Assembly (NCBI RefSeq): GCF_017874615.1
Contig: NZ_JAGIKV010000042.1
Span: forward strand, 1 to 32,485
Direction: 5' to 3'
Length of the DNA: 32,485 nt
From: Paenibacillus xylanexedens
GTDB taxonomy: Bacteria; Bacillota; Bacilli; Paenibacillales; Paenibacillaceae
The position numbers and the translations under genes were made by a program. Below are positions 1 through 8,434 of the stretch, piece by piece; position 1 is the stretch's first letter, and the number at the start of each line of letters is the position of its first letter. The notes beneath the pieces were generated by a model that saw only the letters and a list, made by a program, of their open reading frames with translations, was not told the origin of the DNA and made no database searches.

Positions 1-1619
1 CCTGTTACGCCTGTTGCACCTGTTACGCCTGTTGCACCTGTTACGCCTGTTGCACCTGTTACGCCTGTTGCACCTGTTACGCCTGTTGCACCTGTGATGC
101 CCGTTGCACCTGTTACGCCTGTTGCACCTGTGATGCCCGTGGCCCCCGTTACGCCCGTTGCACCTGTCTCTCCGGTTGCACCTGTGATGCCCGTGGCCCC
201 CGTTACACCCGTTGCACCTGTCTCTCCGGTTGCACCTGTGATGCCTGTTGCCCCAGTTACGCCCGTGGCCCCTGTCTCGCCGGTTGCGCCTGAGATGCCT
301 GTGGCTCCTGTGATGCCTGTGGCTCCTGTGATGCCCGTTGCACCTGTTTCACCGGTTGTACCTGTGATGCCCGTAGCCCCAGTTACGCCCGTTGCTCCTG
401 TTTCACCGGTTGTACCTGTGATGCCCGTAGCTCCAGTTACGCCCGTTGCACCTGTTTCACCGGTTGCACCTGTGTTCCCTGTGGCACCAGTTATGCCCGT
501 TGCTCCTGTTTCACCGGTTGTACCTGTGATGCCCGTAGCTCCAGTTACGCCCGTTGCACCTGTTTCACCGGTTGCACCTGTGTTCCCTGTGGCACCAGTT
601 ATGCCCGTTGCGCCTGTCTCTCCGGTTGTACCTGTGATGCCTGTAGCCCCAGTTACGCCCGTTGCACCTGTCTCTCCGGTTGTACCTGTGATGCCCGTAG
701 CTCCGGTTACGCCCGTTGCTCCTGTCTCTCCGGTTGTACCTGTGATGCCCGTAGCCCCAGTTACGCCTGTTGCACCTGTCTCTCCGGTTGTACCTGTGAT
801 GCCCGTAGCCCCAGTTACGCCCGTTGCACCTGTCTCTCCGGTTGCACCTGTGATGCCCGTAGCTCCGGTTTCACCGGTTGCACCTGTGATGCCCGTAGCT
901 CCGGTTTCACCGGTTGCACCTGTGATGCCCGTAGCTCCGGTTACGCCCGTGGCTCCGGTTTCACCGGTTGTACCTGTGATTCCCGTGGCCCCAGTTACGC
1001 CCGTGGCTCCGGTTTCACCGGTTGTGCCTGTTTCACCCGTGGCTCCTCCAGCGGGGCCAGTAATCCCTGTGGCTCCAGTTACGCCCGTGGCTCCGGTTTC
1101 ACCGGTTGTGCCTGTGGTACCCGTAGCTCCAGTTACGCCCGTTGCACCGGTTTCACCGGTTGTACCTGTGGTACCCATAGCTCCAGTTACGCCCGTTGCT
1201 CCTGTCTCACCAGTTGTGCCTGTGATTCCCGTAGCTCCAGTTACGCCCGTTGCACCTGTTTCACCGGTTGTGCCTGTGATGCCCGTAGCTCCAGTTACGC
1301 CCGTGGCTCCTGTCTCTCCAGTTGTACCTGTGATGCCTGTGACTCCACTTGCACCCGTTGGACCTGTTGCACCTGTTGTCCCTGTCTCCCCAGTTGCACC
1401 TGTGGTCCCCATAGCTCCAGTTACGCCAGTTGCACCTGTTTCACCGGTTGTGCCTGTGGTGCCCGTAGCTCCAGTTACGCCCGTGGCTCCTCCAGCGGGG
1501 CCAGTATTCCCTGTTGCTCCAGTTACGCCAGTTGCACCTGTTTCACCGGTTGTGCCTGTGGTACCCGTGGCTCCAGTTACGCCCGTTGTACCAGTCTCAC
1601 CGGTTACGCCTGTGGCTCC
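1..1619 (-). repeat. Tandem 9/18-nt repeat array encoding Gly-X-Thr triplets
   Basis: The array is built from 9-nt units, one Gly-X-Thr triplet each, in higher-order 18, 27 and 36-nt patterns. The first 90 bases are almost perfect 18-nt copies (CCTGTTGCACCTGTTACG), so the most recent expansion lies at the left edge. Towards the right the copies diverge at third codon positions. A distinctive 22-nt segment starting GGCTCCTCCAGCGGGG occurs at 1041-1062 and again at 1485-1506, 444 nt apart. Such arrays vary in length between strains by slippage and are prone to assembly collapse. Confidence 0.9.
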
Positions 1620-1973
1620 ATTGGCTTCTAACAATTCTGAAGATACGATACGGTGAGGCGTTACGAGCTGTCCCGTGGAGTTTTTTCCCCAAACTGAAAT
1701 TTCTACTTGTTGTTCTGCTAAACCGCTCGTTGTAAAGACAAATTCAAATACGTCTAGGTTTGCAAAATAATCTTTTTTTATGGCTTGATTTGGATTTACG
1801 CTAATTAATTCGAGTATATATTCCGTTCTAGTCCCGTTTAGGTAATAACCCTGAATTAAAACAATTGCATTCGTAACCGTATTTCTATTATCAATATTAA
1901 TGGTCAACTGTTGTGTTGGTCTTACACCACTAACGGGATTATTCTCGATCGGCCCAGTTGATAAAATGGCCAT
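1..1973 (-). CDS. Collagen-like GXT-repeat surface protein (partial, C-terminus outside window)
   Basis: The minus strand is open from an ATG at 1973 to the window edge, about 657 codons without a stop. A run of Gs (AAAGGGGGGG) sits just upstream as ribosome binding site. Residues 1 to about 118 form a non-repetitive N-terminal domain (MAILSTGPIENNPVSG...) with no obvious signal peptide. From about residue 119 on it is a pure collagen-like tract of Gly-X-Thr triplets (GAT, GVT, GET, GTT, GIT, GNT), about 180 triplets. Such Thr-rich collagen tracts are known from BclA-like exosporium filaments and other Bacillales surface proteins, where Thr carries sugars and the chain trimerises. A spore or cell surface role is therefore inferred. 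The triplet phase is broken twice by the same extra residue (GPAG-GAT). The trimerisation or C-terminal head domain is not in the window. Confidence 0.85.
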   Translation of the reverse strand, partial: MAILSTGPIENNPVSGVRPTQQLTINIDNRNTVTNAIVLIQGYYLNGTRTEYILELISVNPNQAIKKDYFANLDVFEFVFTTSGLAEQQVEISVWGKNSTGQLVTPHRIVSSELLEANGATGVTGETGTTGVTGATGTTGTTGETGATGVTGATGNTGPAGGATGVTGATGTTGTTGETGATGVTGAMGTTGATGETGTTGATGPTGASGVTGITGTTGETGATGVTGATGITGTTGETGATGVTGATGITGTTGETGATGVTGAMGTTGTTGETGATGVTGATGTTGTTGETGATGVTGATGITGPAGGATGETGTTGETGATGVTGATGITGTTGETGATGVTGATGITGATGETGATGITGATGETGATGITGATGETGATGVTGATGITGTTGETGATGVTGATGITGTTGETGATGVTGATGITGTTGETGATGVTGATGITGTTGETGATGITGATGNTGATGETGATGVTGATGITGTTGETGATGITGATGNTGATGETGATGVTGATGITGTTGETGATGVTGATGITGTTGETGATGITGATGITGATGISGATGETGATGVTGATGITGATGETGATGVTGATGITGATGETGATGVTGATGITGATGVTGATGITGATGVTGATGVTGATGVTGATGVTGATGVT

Positions 1974-2163
1974 TTATCCCCCCCCTTTCTTTACGTTTTT
2001 AGGAACAGGAGAGAAATCTGCGTTCCTTATATCCTAATCCGTCTCTAACTCCTATAGACCGACAATTTCAACGGCTTGGTCATCCTCTTCTCTGTGCCAC
2101 ATATTTGTATCCATTCATGGTGTACTTTTATTTTTTCATTAAAGTGAACTACTTGACTTTGGA

Positions 2164-2232
2164 AAGCACTTGTACCGTTACAACAAAAAAAGCCGCTAAA
2201 ATAGCGACTTTAATGGGTATTTGTTCTTTTAC
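2164..2232. repeat. Dispersed composite repeat, copy 1 (partial)
   Basis: It contains a piece of the right palindrome arm (AGCACTTGTACCG, 2165-2177), then a run of seven As and the hairpin GCCGCTA-AAA-TAGCGAC (2192-2208), then the TTTAATGGGTAT...TGTTCTT tail. On the minus strand the hairpin (one G-U pair) is followed by U7, a good intrinsic terminator pointing towards the collagen-like gene, although no minus-strand gene lies just upstream of it. Confidence 0.75.
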
Positions 2233-2326
2233 ATAAGATAATTATGCTCAGATTCCCGGATTAATCAAATATCCTAATAAATCTTGAATTTTTGTCGCTA
2301 ATTCCCCACTAAAAAAGGGAACGAAT

Positions 2327-2358
2327 AAACCGACGGGTGTTTCATTACACGGCGGTTT
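2327..2358 (+). terminator. Possible terminator or attenuator upstream of the BCCT gene
   Basis: Arms AAACCG (2327-2332) and CGGTTT (2353-2358) enclose a second short stem GTGT/ACAC, and the plus strand continues GTTTTAATTT. It lies 100 nt before the BCCT start codon, so it could act in that gene's leader. This is inference from one hairpin only. Confidence 0.35.
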
Positions 2359-2457
2359 GTTTTAATTTATCAACAGCTAGCTTTCCGAAATATTACAAGT
2401 CGGACTAGCGCATACTAAGGAACAGTTGGCTGAAGCTTACATAACGGAGGTCTCATC

Positions 2458-4014
2458 ATGGTATTTACAATCACAATTATCATCGTTGCACTGTTTGCAA
2501 TATGGGGAGCCGTCGCTCCTGATCAGCTGGCGGATGTGGCTAATGTTGCCTACAACTTCTCTATTCAGAATTTTGGCTGGTTTTATTTGCTAGCGACACT
2601 GTTCTTCCTGATCTTTGCTTTCTATCTGGCGTTCAGCCGATTTGGCGGTATTAGGCTTGGGGATGACGATGATGAGCCGGAGTATTCTACGGTTTCCTGG
2701 CTGTCCATGCTGTTTAGCGCTGGTATGGGCATTGGGCTGGTGTTCTGGGGAGTTGCTGAACCGCTGTCCCACTATTTATCTGCACCTGAGGGGGCGGTAC
2801 CCGAAACAACGCAAGCAGCAATACTTTCAATGCGTTATTCCTTTTTCCACTGGGGGCTTCATCCTTGGGCTATCTATACCGTTATCGGCTTAGCGCTTGC
2901 TTACTTCCAGTTCCGGAAAGGATACAAAGGGCTGATCAGTTCCACCTTTATTCCTCTGATCGGTGAGCGTCTTGCTGCAGGATGGCTTGGTAAGGTCATT
3001 GATATTTTGGCGGTCATTTCCACCATCTTTGGTGTTGCGACCTCGCTTGGATTGGGTGCTCTTCAGATCGGCGGGGGTCTGAATCACTTATTCGGTATTC
3101 CTAACTCGACTCTGTCTCAGGTTGTCATTATCATAGTTGTAACCATACTGTTTTTAATCTCGGCAACCTCCGGTCTGGATAAAGGTATTAAGATTCTGAG
3201 TAACGTCAACCTTGTTATAGCTCTGTTATTGATGGTGTTTGTATTGGTGACTGGACCGACTTCTTTTATATTTGACACATTCACAACAACCTTGGGCAGT
3301 TATATGCAGAATATTATTAACATGAGTTTGAGACTGACGCCGTTCTCAAGAGAAACCTGGATTGGCGCATGGACGTTATTTTACTGGGCATGGTGGATCT
3401 CGTGGGCTCCTTTTGTCGGCACTTTTATCGCAAGGGTATCCAGAGGAAGAACCATAAAGGAATTTGTAATTTACGTCATGGTTATTCCAAGTCTTTTCGG
3501 ATTTATCTGGTTCTCCGTCTTTGGCGGAACAGGACTTCACATGGAATTGTTCAATGCCGCTCATCTGGCGGAGGCTGTCAAGGAAGATACGACAACCGCT
3601 TTATTCCTTATGCTGGAGCAGCTACCTTTAGGCACGATCGTGGCATTCATCGCCACAATGCTGATCATGATCTTCTTTATTACGTCGGCTGATTCAGCTA
3701 CCTTTGTACTGGGCATGCTCACTTCAGATGGCAAACTGAACCCAAGTGCAAGAGTGAAATTAACCTGGGGAATCATGCAGTCCTCCATCGCGGTAGTACT
3801 GCTAATCAGCGGGGGGTTAACTGGCCTCCAGACGGCATCCATTGTAACCGCATTGCCGTTCGCTATTGTCCTAATCGGTATGTGTTTCTCCCTGCTCAAG
3901 GCTCTAAAGGCTGAGGACAAAGAGCGCCGTCAGAAGGAAAAACGGCATCGCCAAAAGCTGAAACGACTGCTGGAGGAACAAGAAATTTCGCTGAATGAAA
4001 TTTCCGGCAGGTAA
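2458..4014 (+). CDS. BCCT-family osmolyte transporter, OpuD-like
   Basis: A 518-aa polytopic membrane protein with about 12 hydrophobic segments. Family signs are the sodium/substrate motif SAGMGIGLVFWGVAEPLSHY (about residues 87-106) and the signature YWAWWISWAPFVGTFIARVSRGR at about residue 309-331, with the Trp-rich aromatic box that binds trimethylammonium groups. BCCT carriers import glycine betaine, choline or carnitine with sodium. The GMGIG motif and the N-terminal half resemble Bacillus OpuD, so compatible-solute uptake in osmotic stress is the likely role. GGAGG at 2446-2450 sits 7 nt before the ATG, and an in-frame stop lies nine codons upstream, which fixes this start. The C-terminal tail (about 480-518) is strongly charged (KEDKERRQKEKRHRQK-like), as in osmosensing BCCT carriers. 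The gene is monocistronic. The exact substrate cannot be read from the sequence. Confidence 0.9.
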   Translation: MVFTITIIIVALFAIWGAVAPDQLADVANVAYNFSIQNFGWFYLLATLFFLIFAFYLAFSRFGGIRLGDDDDEPEYSTVSWLSMLFSAGMGIGLVFWGVAEPLSHYLSAPEGAVPETTQAAILSMRYSFFHWGLHPWAIYTVIGLALAYFQFRKGYKGLISSTFIPLIGERLAAGWLGKVIDILAVISTIFGVATSLGLGALQIGGGLNHLFGIPNSTLSQVVIIIVVTILFLISATSGLDKGIKILSNVNLVIALLLMVFVLVTGPTSFIFDTFTTTLGSYMQNIINMSLRLTPFSRETWIGAWTLFYWAWWISWAPFVGTFIARVSRGRTIKEFVIYVMVIPSLFGFIWFSVFGGTGLHMELFNAAHLAEAVKEDTTTALFLMLEQLPLGTIVAFIATMLIMIFFITSADSATFVLGMLTSDGKLNPSARVKLTWGIMQSSIAVVLLISGGLTGLQTASIVTALPFAIVLIGMCFSLLKALKAEDKERRQKEKRHRQKLKRLLEEQEISLNEISGR

Positions 4015-4116
4015 TGTATACTTGATTTCTATTATTGCTGGATTCTGGTAAAGAAATTACTGGTACTACATTCATGTCAATAAGTTTTAAATTTCACTAT
4101 TTAGAGATGCATCAAA

Positions 4117-4217
4117 ATCGGTACAAGTGCTTGTCCTTAGCTTGGGACAAGCACTTGTACCGATAAAATAAAAAAGCCACTAAAATAGCGACTTCAATTA
4201 TAATATGTTCTTGTGCT
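4117..4217. repeat. Dispersed composite repeat, copy 2 (most complete)
   Basis: A perfect 20-bp inverted repeat, ATCGGTACAAGTGCTTGTCC (4117-4136) and its complement (4145-4164), has an 8-nt loop. It runs through AAAATAAAAAA into the second hairpin GCCACTA-AAA-TAGCGAC (4176-4192), which has two mismatches here, and ends with the tail TATGTTCTTGTGC. It lies between the convergent BCCT gene and the acetyltransferase group, so it may stop transcription from either side. Confidence 0.8.
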
Positions 4218-4376
4218 TAGATATTTCCACGCCTAGTTACTGTTCAATGAATGACGAAATAGCGTTACTGAGGTTCGTTAGCGCTTGGAGCAAGGCGGAA
4301 TTCCTTTTGAGACAGTCCCATTAACTTGGAAATCTGCCTTTAAACGCCTACATATCCTCACCCCCGACCATAAACA

Positions 4377-4416
4377 GAAAGAAAACAAACGAGCCATTTA
4401 GGCGGTTGCTTTCTTT
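4377..4416 (-). terminator. Imperfect T-rich hairpin after the 55-aa gene
   Basis: On the minus strand AAAGAAA...AAC-C-GCC, a TAAAT loop, then GGC-TC-GTT...TTTCTTT form a long imperfect stem ending in a T-rich tract, 35 nt past the stop of the 55-aa gene. It probably ends the acetyltransferase transcript. Confidence 0.4.
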
Positions 4417-4451
4417 ATATTAAGAGTTACAGTTTCCTGTTATTCTCTGAA

Positions 4452-4619
4452 TCAAATCCTATCAATATGCTGATCATTATGATAGCCATCTTCATTATAG
4501 TAATGGTCAAACTTTTTTTTCATGTTACTTGCGATCAAGTGGGTTCGGCGGTAATGAACAATGGCTCTAATGACGAAAAAGAGAAGCAACAATACAATAA
4601 CAGCATAGATGATAGTCAT
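4452..4619 (-). CDS. Small single-pass membrane protein, 55 aa
   Basis: The ATG at 4619 follows AAAGGAG with about 8 nt spacing and opens 55 codons ending in TGA. Residues 1-20 (MTIIYAVIVLLLLFFVIRAI) are one transmembrane helix. The rest is a basic then His/Asp/Tyr-rich tail (HYRRTHLIAS...YYNEDGYHNDQHIDRI), likely cytoplasmic with the N-terminus out. It starts 36 nt after the acetyltransferase stop on the same strand, so the two are probably cotranscribed. I do not recognise the family. The good ribosome site and hydrophobic N-terminus support a real gene. Confidence 0.6.
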   Translation of the reverse strand: MTIIYAVIVLLLLFFVIRAIVHYRRTHLIASNMKKKFDHYYNEDGYHNDQHIDRI

Positions 4620-4655
4620 CGACGAACTCCTTTCTAAAATGTAGATGTCATTCTT

Positions 4656-5285
4656 TTACCATTCAACCTGATCAAAACGCATATCTTTATAGTAGAGCTC
4701 TCGATCCTGTTCGGTAATCTCACGAAGAACTCTGCATGGATTTCCGACAGCGATTACGTTTGCAGGGATATTTTTGGTTACGACACTACCTGCACCAATG
4801 ACACTTCCTTTGCCAATCGTGACTCCTGGTAGAATAATCGCTCCGCTCCCGATCCAAGCTCCATCTTCAATGACCACGGGTAATGCAAACATCCCACCTT
4901 CTTTGCGCTTCTCCGGATGTAGAGGATGATTGGTTACAGCAATCGTTACATTTGGCCCAAACATAACATCGTCGCCAATCGTAACTTTATAGTCATCAAC
5001 CACGGTTAGATTGAAATTGATATATACATTATTTCCTACGGTCGTATTTGATCCGTATGACATGCGGAGTGGAGGTTCCATCCATACATTTTCACCTATG
5101 CTACCAAAAAGTTGTTTCATTAAGGCTTTGCGCTTCTCCACCTCATCTGGATGCAAATTGTTGATTTCATAGCAAAGTGCCTTACCTCGCTGGCGTGCTT
5201 TGGCTAATTCCGAAGCCTCTCTCGGGTAATTCACATCATCATCTGAAAATAATTGTTTGCTTGCCATTCGTTCACGGATGTTCAT
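4656..5285 (-). CDS. maa: Sugar O-acetyltransferase (maltose/galactoside type)
   Basis: A 209-aa acetyl-CoA-dependent acyltransferase. Residues 1-60 form the N-terminal helical Mac domain (RERMASKQLFSDDDVNYPREASEL). Then comes a left-handed beta helix of hexapeptide repeats from about residue 70 to 190 (VGNNVYINFN, IGDDVMFGPNVTI, IGSGAIILPGVTIGKGSVIGAGSVV). TNHPLHPEKR at about 117-126 carries the catalytic His known from LacA. The family acetylates the 6-hydroxyl of maltose, glucose or galactosides in the cytoplasm, probably to clear non-metabolised sugars. AAAGGAG lies 8 nt before the ATG. Length is normal for Maa (about 185-200), slightly long at the C-terminus. Maa versus LacA or NodL specificity cannot be separated by eye. 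Confidence 0.88.
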   Translation of the reverse strand: MNIRERMASKQLFSDDDVNYPREASELAKARQRGKALCYEINNLHPDEVEKRKALMKQLFGSIGENVWMEPPLRMSYGSNTTVGNNVYINFNLTVVDDYKVTIGDDVMFGPNVTIAVTNHPLHPEKRKEGGMFALPVVIEDGAWIGSGAIILPGVTIGKGSVIGAGSVVTKNIPANVIAVGNPCRVLREITEQDRELYYKDMRFDQVEW

Positions 5286-5355
5286 ATCAACTTCTCCTTT
5301 ATGAAAAGCTATTATTTATTAGAGTAAGTTACATAATCCTTGGTGAAGATCAGGT

Positions 5356-6720
5356 TTATGTAAAGTTTCTAGTTAAGTTATTGAGCCACTTAAACTGACG
5401 ATAACGGGTGAAAGCAATAGGCAGTTTAATCAACTCATCTAGGCTGATGACAAAATATAAGAAAATGGGAGATACTTGCCAAACAAAAGCACATAGGTAA
5501 CTAAGTGGTAGAATAATAAGCCACATCACAACAGTGTCACACCATAATCCAAATTTGGAATCTCCACCAGCCGGGAATATACCTGCTATAGTTGTGGAGT
5601 TAAACGATTTCGCTATACAATAGTATGCATTAATGTATAACATGCCATTTAGATAACTTTGAGCAACGGGGTTCAAATTGACCATGGAGTAAACCAAAGG
5701 TTTAATTAACAGAATCGTGCAGCCTGCAATGACTCCGAAAAATAAAGCATAATAACACATATGATTACCAGCATACCTTGCTTTCGCCATTTCACCCTGT
5801 CCGAGATACTTTCCAACAAGCACAGATCCCCCGGTAGCTATACCTCCACACAGAACAACCGCTAAGTTTTTAACTACAGATGCAATTGAGTTCGCCGCTA
5901 CCATATCGGAGTTCACATGTCCTATAATGGCAGCCGTAGCGGTAAGTGCTCCTCCCCAAACGATATAATTCCCCTGTACGGGCAGCGTATATTTCAAGAA
6001 ATCCTTTAATAGATTACGCTGAATGCGGTCACGTACTGGTAAACGAAAACGAATGGTTCCCTTCGTTAAGGAATGCATCATACAACATGCGAGTTCAATC
6101 ATACGAGCCAACACTGTGGCAAGAGCTACTGCCGGAATCGCCAGTTCAGGACTAGATGGGTATAATACAAAAATGCAAATGGCATTAAACAAAATGTTCA
6201 AGATCAAACATAAGGAGCTAATCCACGCACCGAGTTTTGCATTTTCCATACTTCGAATTACACTAAGATACATTTGCGATAGTCCCATCACAAGATAAGA
6301 AAAGGAATTAAACTGTAAAAACCTTGAGCCATATTGAATTAATTCAGGATCATTGGTAAATAAGTTTATCAGTGCCTCTGGAATCAGGAAGGAAGACAGA
6401 AAAAACAGAATCGATATACATAAGGAGAACACGCAGGCAATACTAAGAATGCGCTGTATGGTTGGTGTGTCTTTTTTCCCCCAATACTGGGCCGTGAGGA
6501 TACTCGCTCCTGCTGACAGCCCCATATAAAATAGTGTTAATGTAAACGTGATTTGTCCGGCGAGTGATACGGCTGCCATTGCAGACTGACTGATCATACC
6601 CAGCATGATCACATCAACAGATATCACCGTTGCTGATATCAGATTTTGTAATGCAATGGGGATCACAAGCGATATTAACTCTCGATTAAAGTCGCGTTTG
6701 CCGAAACCTTGAAGTTGCAT
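5356..6720 (-). CDS. MATE-family efflux transporter
   Basis: A polytopic protein of about 454 aa with 12 hydrophobic segments in two homologous halves. Typical MATE stretches are LISLVIPIALQNLISATV...VDVIMLGM near the N-terminus, SAGASILTAQYWGKKD at about 75-90 and TGGSVLVGKYLGQGE in the second half. MATE carriers export cationic drugs or metabolites using sodium or proton gradients. I chose the ATG at 6720 because AGGTGA lies 8 nt upstream; a GTG four codons earlier (6732) is possible. It is divergent from an AraC-type regulator across 120 nt, so that regulator probably controls it. The substrate is unknown. Confidence 0.88.
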   Translation of the reverse strand: MQLQGFGKRDFNRELISLVIPIALQNLISATVISVDVIMLGMISQSAMAAVSLAGQITFTLTLFYMGLSAGASILTAQYWGKKDTPTIQRILSIACVFSLCISILFFLSSFLIPEALINLFTNDPELIQYGSRFLQFNSFSYLVMGLSQMYLSVIRSMENAKLGAWISSLCLILNILFNAICIFVLYPSSPELAIPAVALATVLARMIELACCMMHSLTKGTIRFRLPVRDRIQRNLLKDFLKYTLPVQGNYIVWGGALTATAAIIGHVNSDMVAANSIASVVKNLAVVLCGGIATGGSVLVGKYLGQGEMAKARYAGNHMCYYALFFGVIAGCTILLIKPLVYSMVNLNPVAQSYLNGMLYINAYYCIAKSFNSTTIAGIFPAGGDSKFGLWCDTVVMWLIILPLSYLCAFVWQVSPIFLYFVISLDELIKLPIAFTRYRQFKWLNNLTRNFT

Positions 6721-6855
6721 GCGTTTTCTCACCTATATCTGTCCTCTCGATAGTTTTCGATAATATAAGAATAGTGCGAAATCATTGTTGTTTCCATCAA
6801 TATTGGCTATACTTTTATTAATATCGTATACATTTATGCAAAGAGGGGATTCTCA

Positions 6856-7752
6856 ATGACAGATTTAGAGGTGTTCTCTGATTTATCGGAAAGGTTGAAT
6901 TATAATCTCCCTGATCTACCACTTTATGTCCGCAAGGGAAGTCTTCATCAATTTAATAATCATGCTGCAGTTGCTCATTGGCATGTGGATCTGGAGTTTA
7001 TCTACGTATTAAAAGGATCAATGGATTTCTCTGTTAATGGTCGTATTACTCGGTTGCACCAAGGAGATGGACTGTTTGTAAATAGCCAGCGCTTGCATTT
7101 TGGTTATGCTACTGAGGATCACGACGATTGTTCGTTCCTAGTGGTCGTTATTCATCCCTCTATCCTTGGTGAGAAAACTTCATATCTTCAGACGTACTGG
7201 GAAGAGAAATTCAGTTCTAAAATGGCTGATTTTGTTGTGCTCGTGGAGCAGATGGCCTGGCAACAAGACATAGTACAGTCCATTCAGGAACTCTATCGGG
7301 AAATGCATAGGGAACATACGCCTCCCAATCCACTTCGTTTGGTATCCCAAGCGTTCTCATTGTGTGCTGCAATTGGCGATCAGTTGACGCCTGTTTCCGG
7401 TCAACCCGGCACATTAACGCATGTTCAGGAAATGACTCAATTCATTCACCAGAACTATGATCAGAAGATAACGCTTGAGGAGATCGCATCGGCCGGAGCT
7501 GTTTGCAGAAGCCGTTGTTGCCAACTGTTTAACAAATATGTGGGTCAATCGCCAAGCAACTATGTCACTCAATATCGACTTCAGAAAAGCTGTGAAATGT
7601 TAAAAGAAACACGGAGATCCATAAGTGAAATTGCACTTGCCTGTGGTTTTCAAAGCTCTAGTTATTTTTCGTCCATTTTCCGTAAACAGATGGGTGTAGT
7701 TCCACAGCATTATCGGAAACAAGTTACGAACAACGACTCGGACTCCAAGTAA
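6856..7752 (+). CDS. AraC-family transcriptional regulator with cupin sensor domain
   Basis: A 298-aa protein. Residues about 20-110 form a cupin-type sensing domain (HWHVDLEFIYVLKGSMDFSVNGRITRLHQGDGLFVN), which in this family binds small ligands such as sugars. The last 100 residues carry two helix-turn-helix motifs: ITLEEIASAGAVCRSRCCQLFNKYVG and ISEIALACGFQSSSYFSSIFRKQMG, the AraC signature. The start has GAGGGG about 7 nt upstream. It is divergent from the MATE gene, and an activator role at that shared 130-nt promoter region is inferred. The 3' end is followed directly by a dispersed-repeat hairpin acting as terminator. Confidence 0.9.
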   Translation: MTDLEVFSDLSERLNYNLPDLPLYVRKGSLHQFNNHAAVAHWHVDLEFIYVLKGSMDFSVNGRITRLHQGDGLFVNSQRLHFGYATEDHDDCSFLVVVIHPSILGEKTSYLQTYWEEKFSSKMADFVVLVEQMAWQQDIVQSIQELYREMHREHTPPNPLRLVSQAFSLCAAIGDQLTPVSGQPGTLTHVQEMTQFIHQNYDQKITLEEIASAGAVCRSRCCQLFNKYVGQSPSNYVTQYRLQKSCEMLKETRRSISEIALACGFQSSSYFSSIFRKQMGVVPQHYRKQVTNNDSDSK

Positions 7753-7764
7753 CGTCTTTTATCC

Positions 7765-7826
7765 AACAAAAAAAGCCGCTAAAATAGCGACTTTAATGGG
7801 TATATTTTCTTGTCACTCGACATTTC
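7765..7826. repeat. Dispersed composite repeat, copy 3; bidirectional terminator
   Basis: It begins 12 nt after the AraC stop: A7 (7768-7774), hairpin GCCGCTA-AAA-TAGCGAC (7775-7791), TTTAATGGGTATAT and the tail TTCTTGTCACTCGACA. It lacks the palindromic left part. The position between two convergent genes fits a terminator for both: on the minus strand it ends in U7 after a stem with one G-U pair. Confidence 0.75.
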
Positions 7827-7931
7827 ATTAGGAGATAAACATTGGTGTAACTCCATCCTCTGTATTAAAGCAAGTGCAATCTGAATCGGGATTTATTCAC
7901 ATTTTGGAGTCTCATCCCATCGTCTCCACCC

Positions 7932-8417
7932 CTACATCAGTTCAAAATGAAGTTGAGTCTCAGGAAACTCCGTATTTCCTTTCCACTGATTTGCACCGTA
8001 TCCCAATTCCAGAACCGCAGCAATGCGCTCGTTACTCAGTACACCAAACATTTCAGTACGGCTCGGGTCGTACATCCAGTCATGCAAGGTACAACGCACA
8101 CCCAGACTTTGCTCATGAGCCAGCAAGCGGAAATTCTGAATTAGGCAGCAGACAGCTGCAAAGTCCTCTTCCCGCTTATATTGATCCGCCTCTTCCTTCA
8201 CCAAGACCAGAAGATACGCAGGGGCCTGGTTCTGTAATCCTTGCATGATGTCCCCATACTGGTTATCGGCAAAGATAAATCGCCACGGTTCTCGGAGGCC
8301 ATCATTTGGCGCCCAAACAGCATGATTGAGCAATTCAAGGATTAGGTCCTGCGATACCGGTTGATCCAAAAACTCACTCGGACCGTCCATGTCTCCTTCC
8401 AGATCTGACAATTTCAT
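7932..8417 (-). CDS. Nitroreductase-family protein with degenerate N-terminus
   Basis: I start this gene at the ATG at 8417 because GAGGAGG ends 8 nt upstream; longer starts overlap the preceding gene. The product is 161 aa. It has the nitroreductase core PVSQDLILELLNHAVWAPNDGLREPWRFIF (about 18-47), the AAVCCLIQNFRLLAHEQSLG helix and a VLELGYGA end strand. The N-terminal RRSxR segment that holds the FMN phosphate in the family is replaced by an acidic stretch (LEGDMDGPSEF). It may thus bind FMN weakly or only act as partner of the nitroreductase upstream, 17 nt away in the same operon. Nitroreductases reduce quinones, nitro compounds or related electrophiles with NAD(P)H. Confidence 0.75.
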   Translation of the reverse strand: MKLSDLEGDMDGPSEFLDQPVSQDLILELLNHAVWAPNDGLREPWRFIFADNQYGDIMQGLQNQAPAYLLVLVKEEADQYKREEDFAAVCCLIQNFRLLAHEQSLGVRCTLHDWMYDPSRTEMFGVLSNERIAAVLELGYGANQWKGNTEFPETQLHFELM

Positions 8418-8434
8418 GTTCATATCCTCCTCTT

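Larger units (their letters stand above)
1974..2457. other. 484-nt divergent intergenic region
   Basis: This gap lies between the collagen-like gene (minus) and the BCCT gene (plus). It holds a copy of the dispersed repeat at 2164-2232 and a hairpin at 2327-2358. I see no convincing gene: a 20-codon minus-strand frame near 2060-2120 has no ribosome binding site. No clear promoter for either flanking gene could be picked by eye. Confidence 0.5.
4015..4451. other. 437-nt intergenic region between convergent genes
   Basis: It contains the most complete copy of the dispersed repeat (4117-4217) and a T-rich imperfect hairpin (4377-4416). The segment 4240-4330 has an inverted GCGTTA/TTAGCGC pair, but I see no gene in it. 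Confidence 0.5.

Noticed and set aside
1..100. Regular 18-nt repeats resembling a CRISPR array
   Set aside because: There are no unique spacers and no cas genes; the units are contiguous codon repeats.
94..1656. A 520-codon plus-strand frame encoding a Pro-Val-Ala repeat protein
   Set aside because: It is the antisense of the collagen-like tract. The minus-strand frame has a ribosome site, a non-repetitive N-terminal domain and the Gly-X-Thr pattern of a known protein type.
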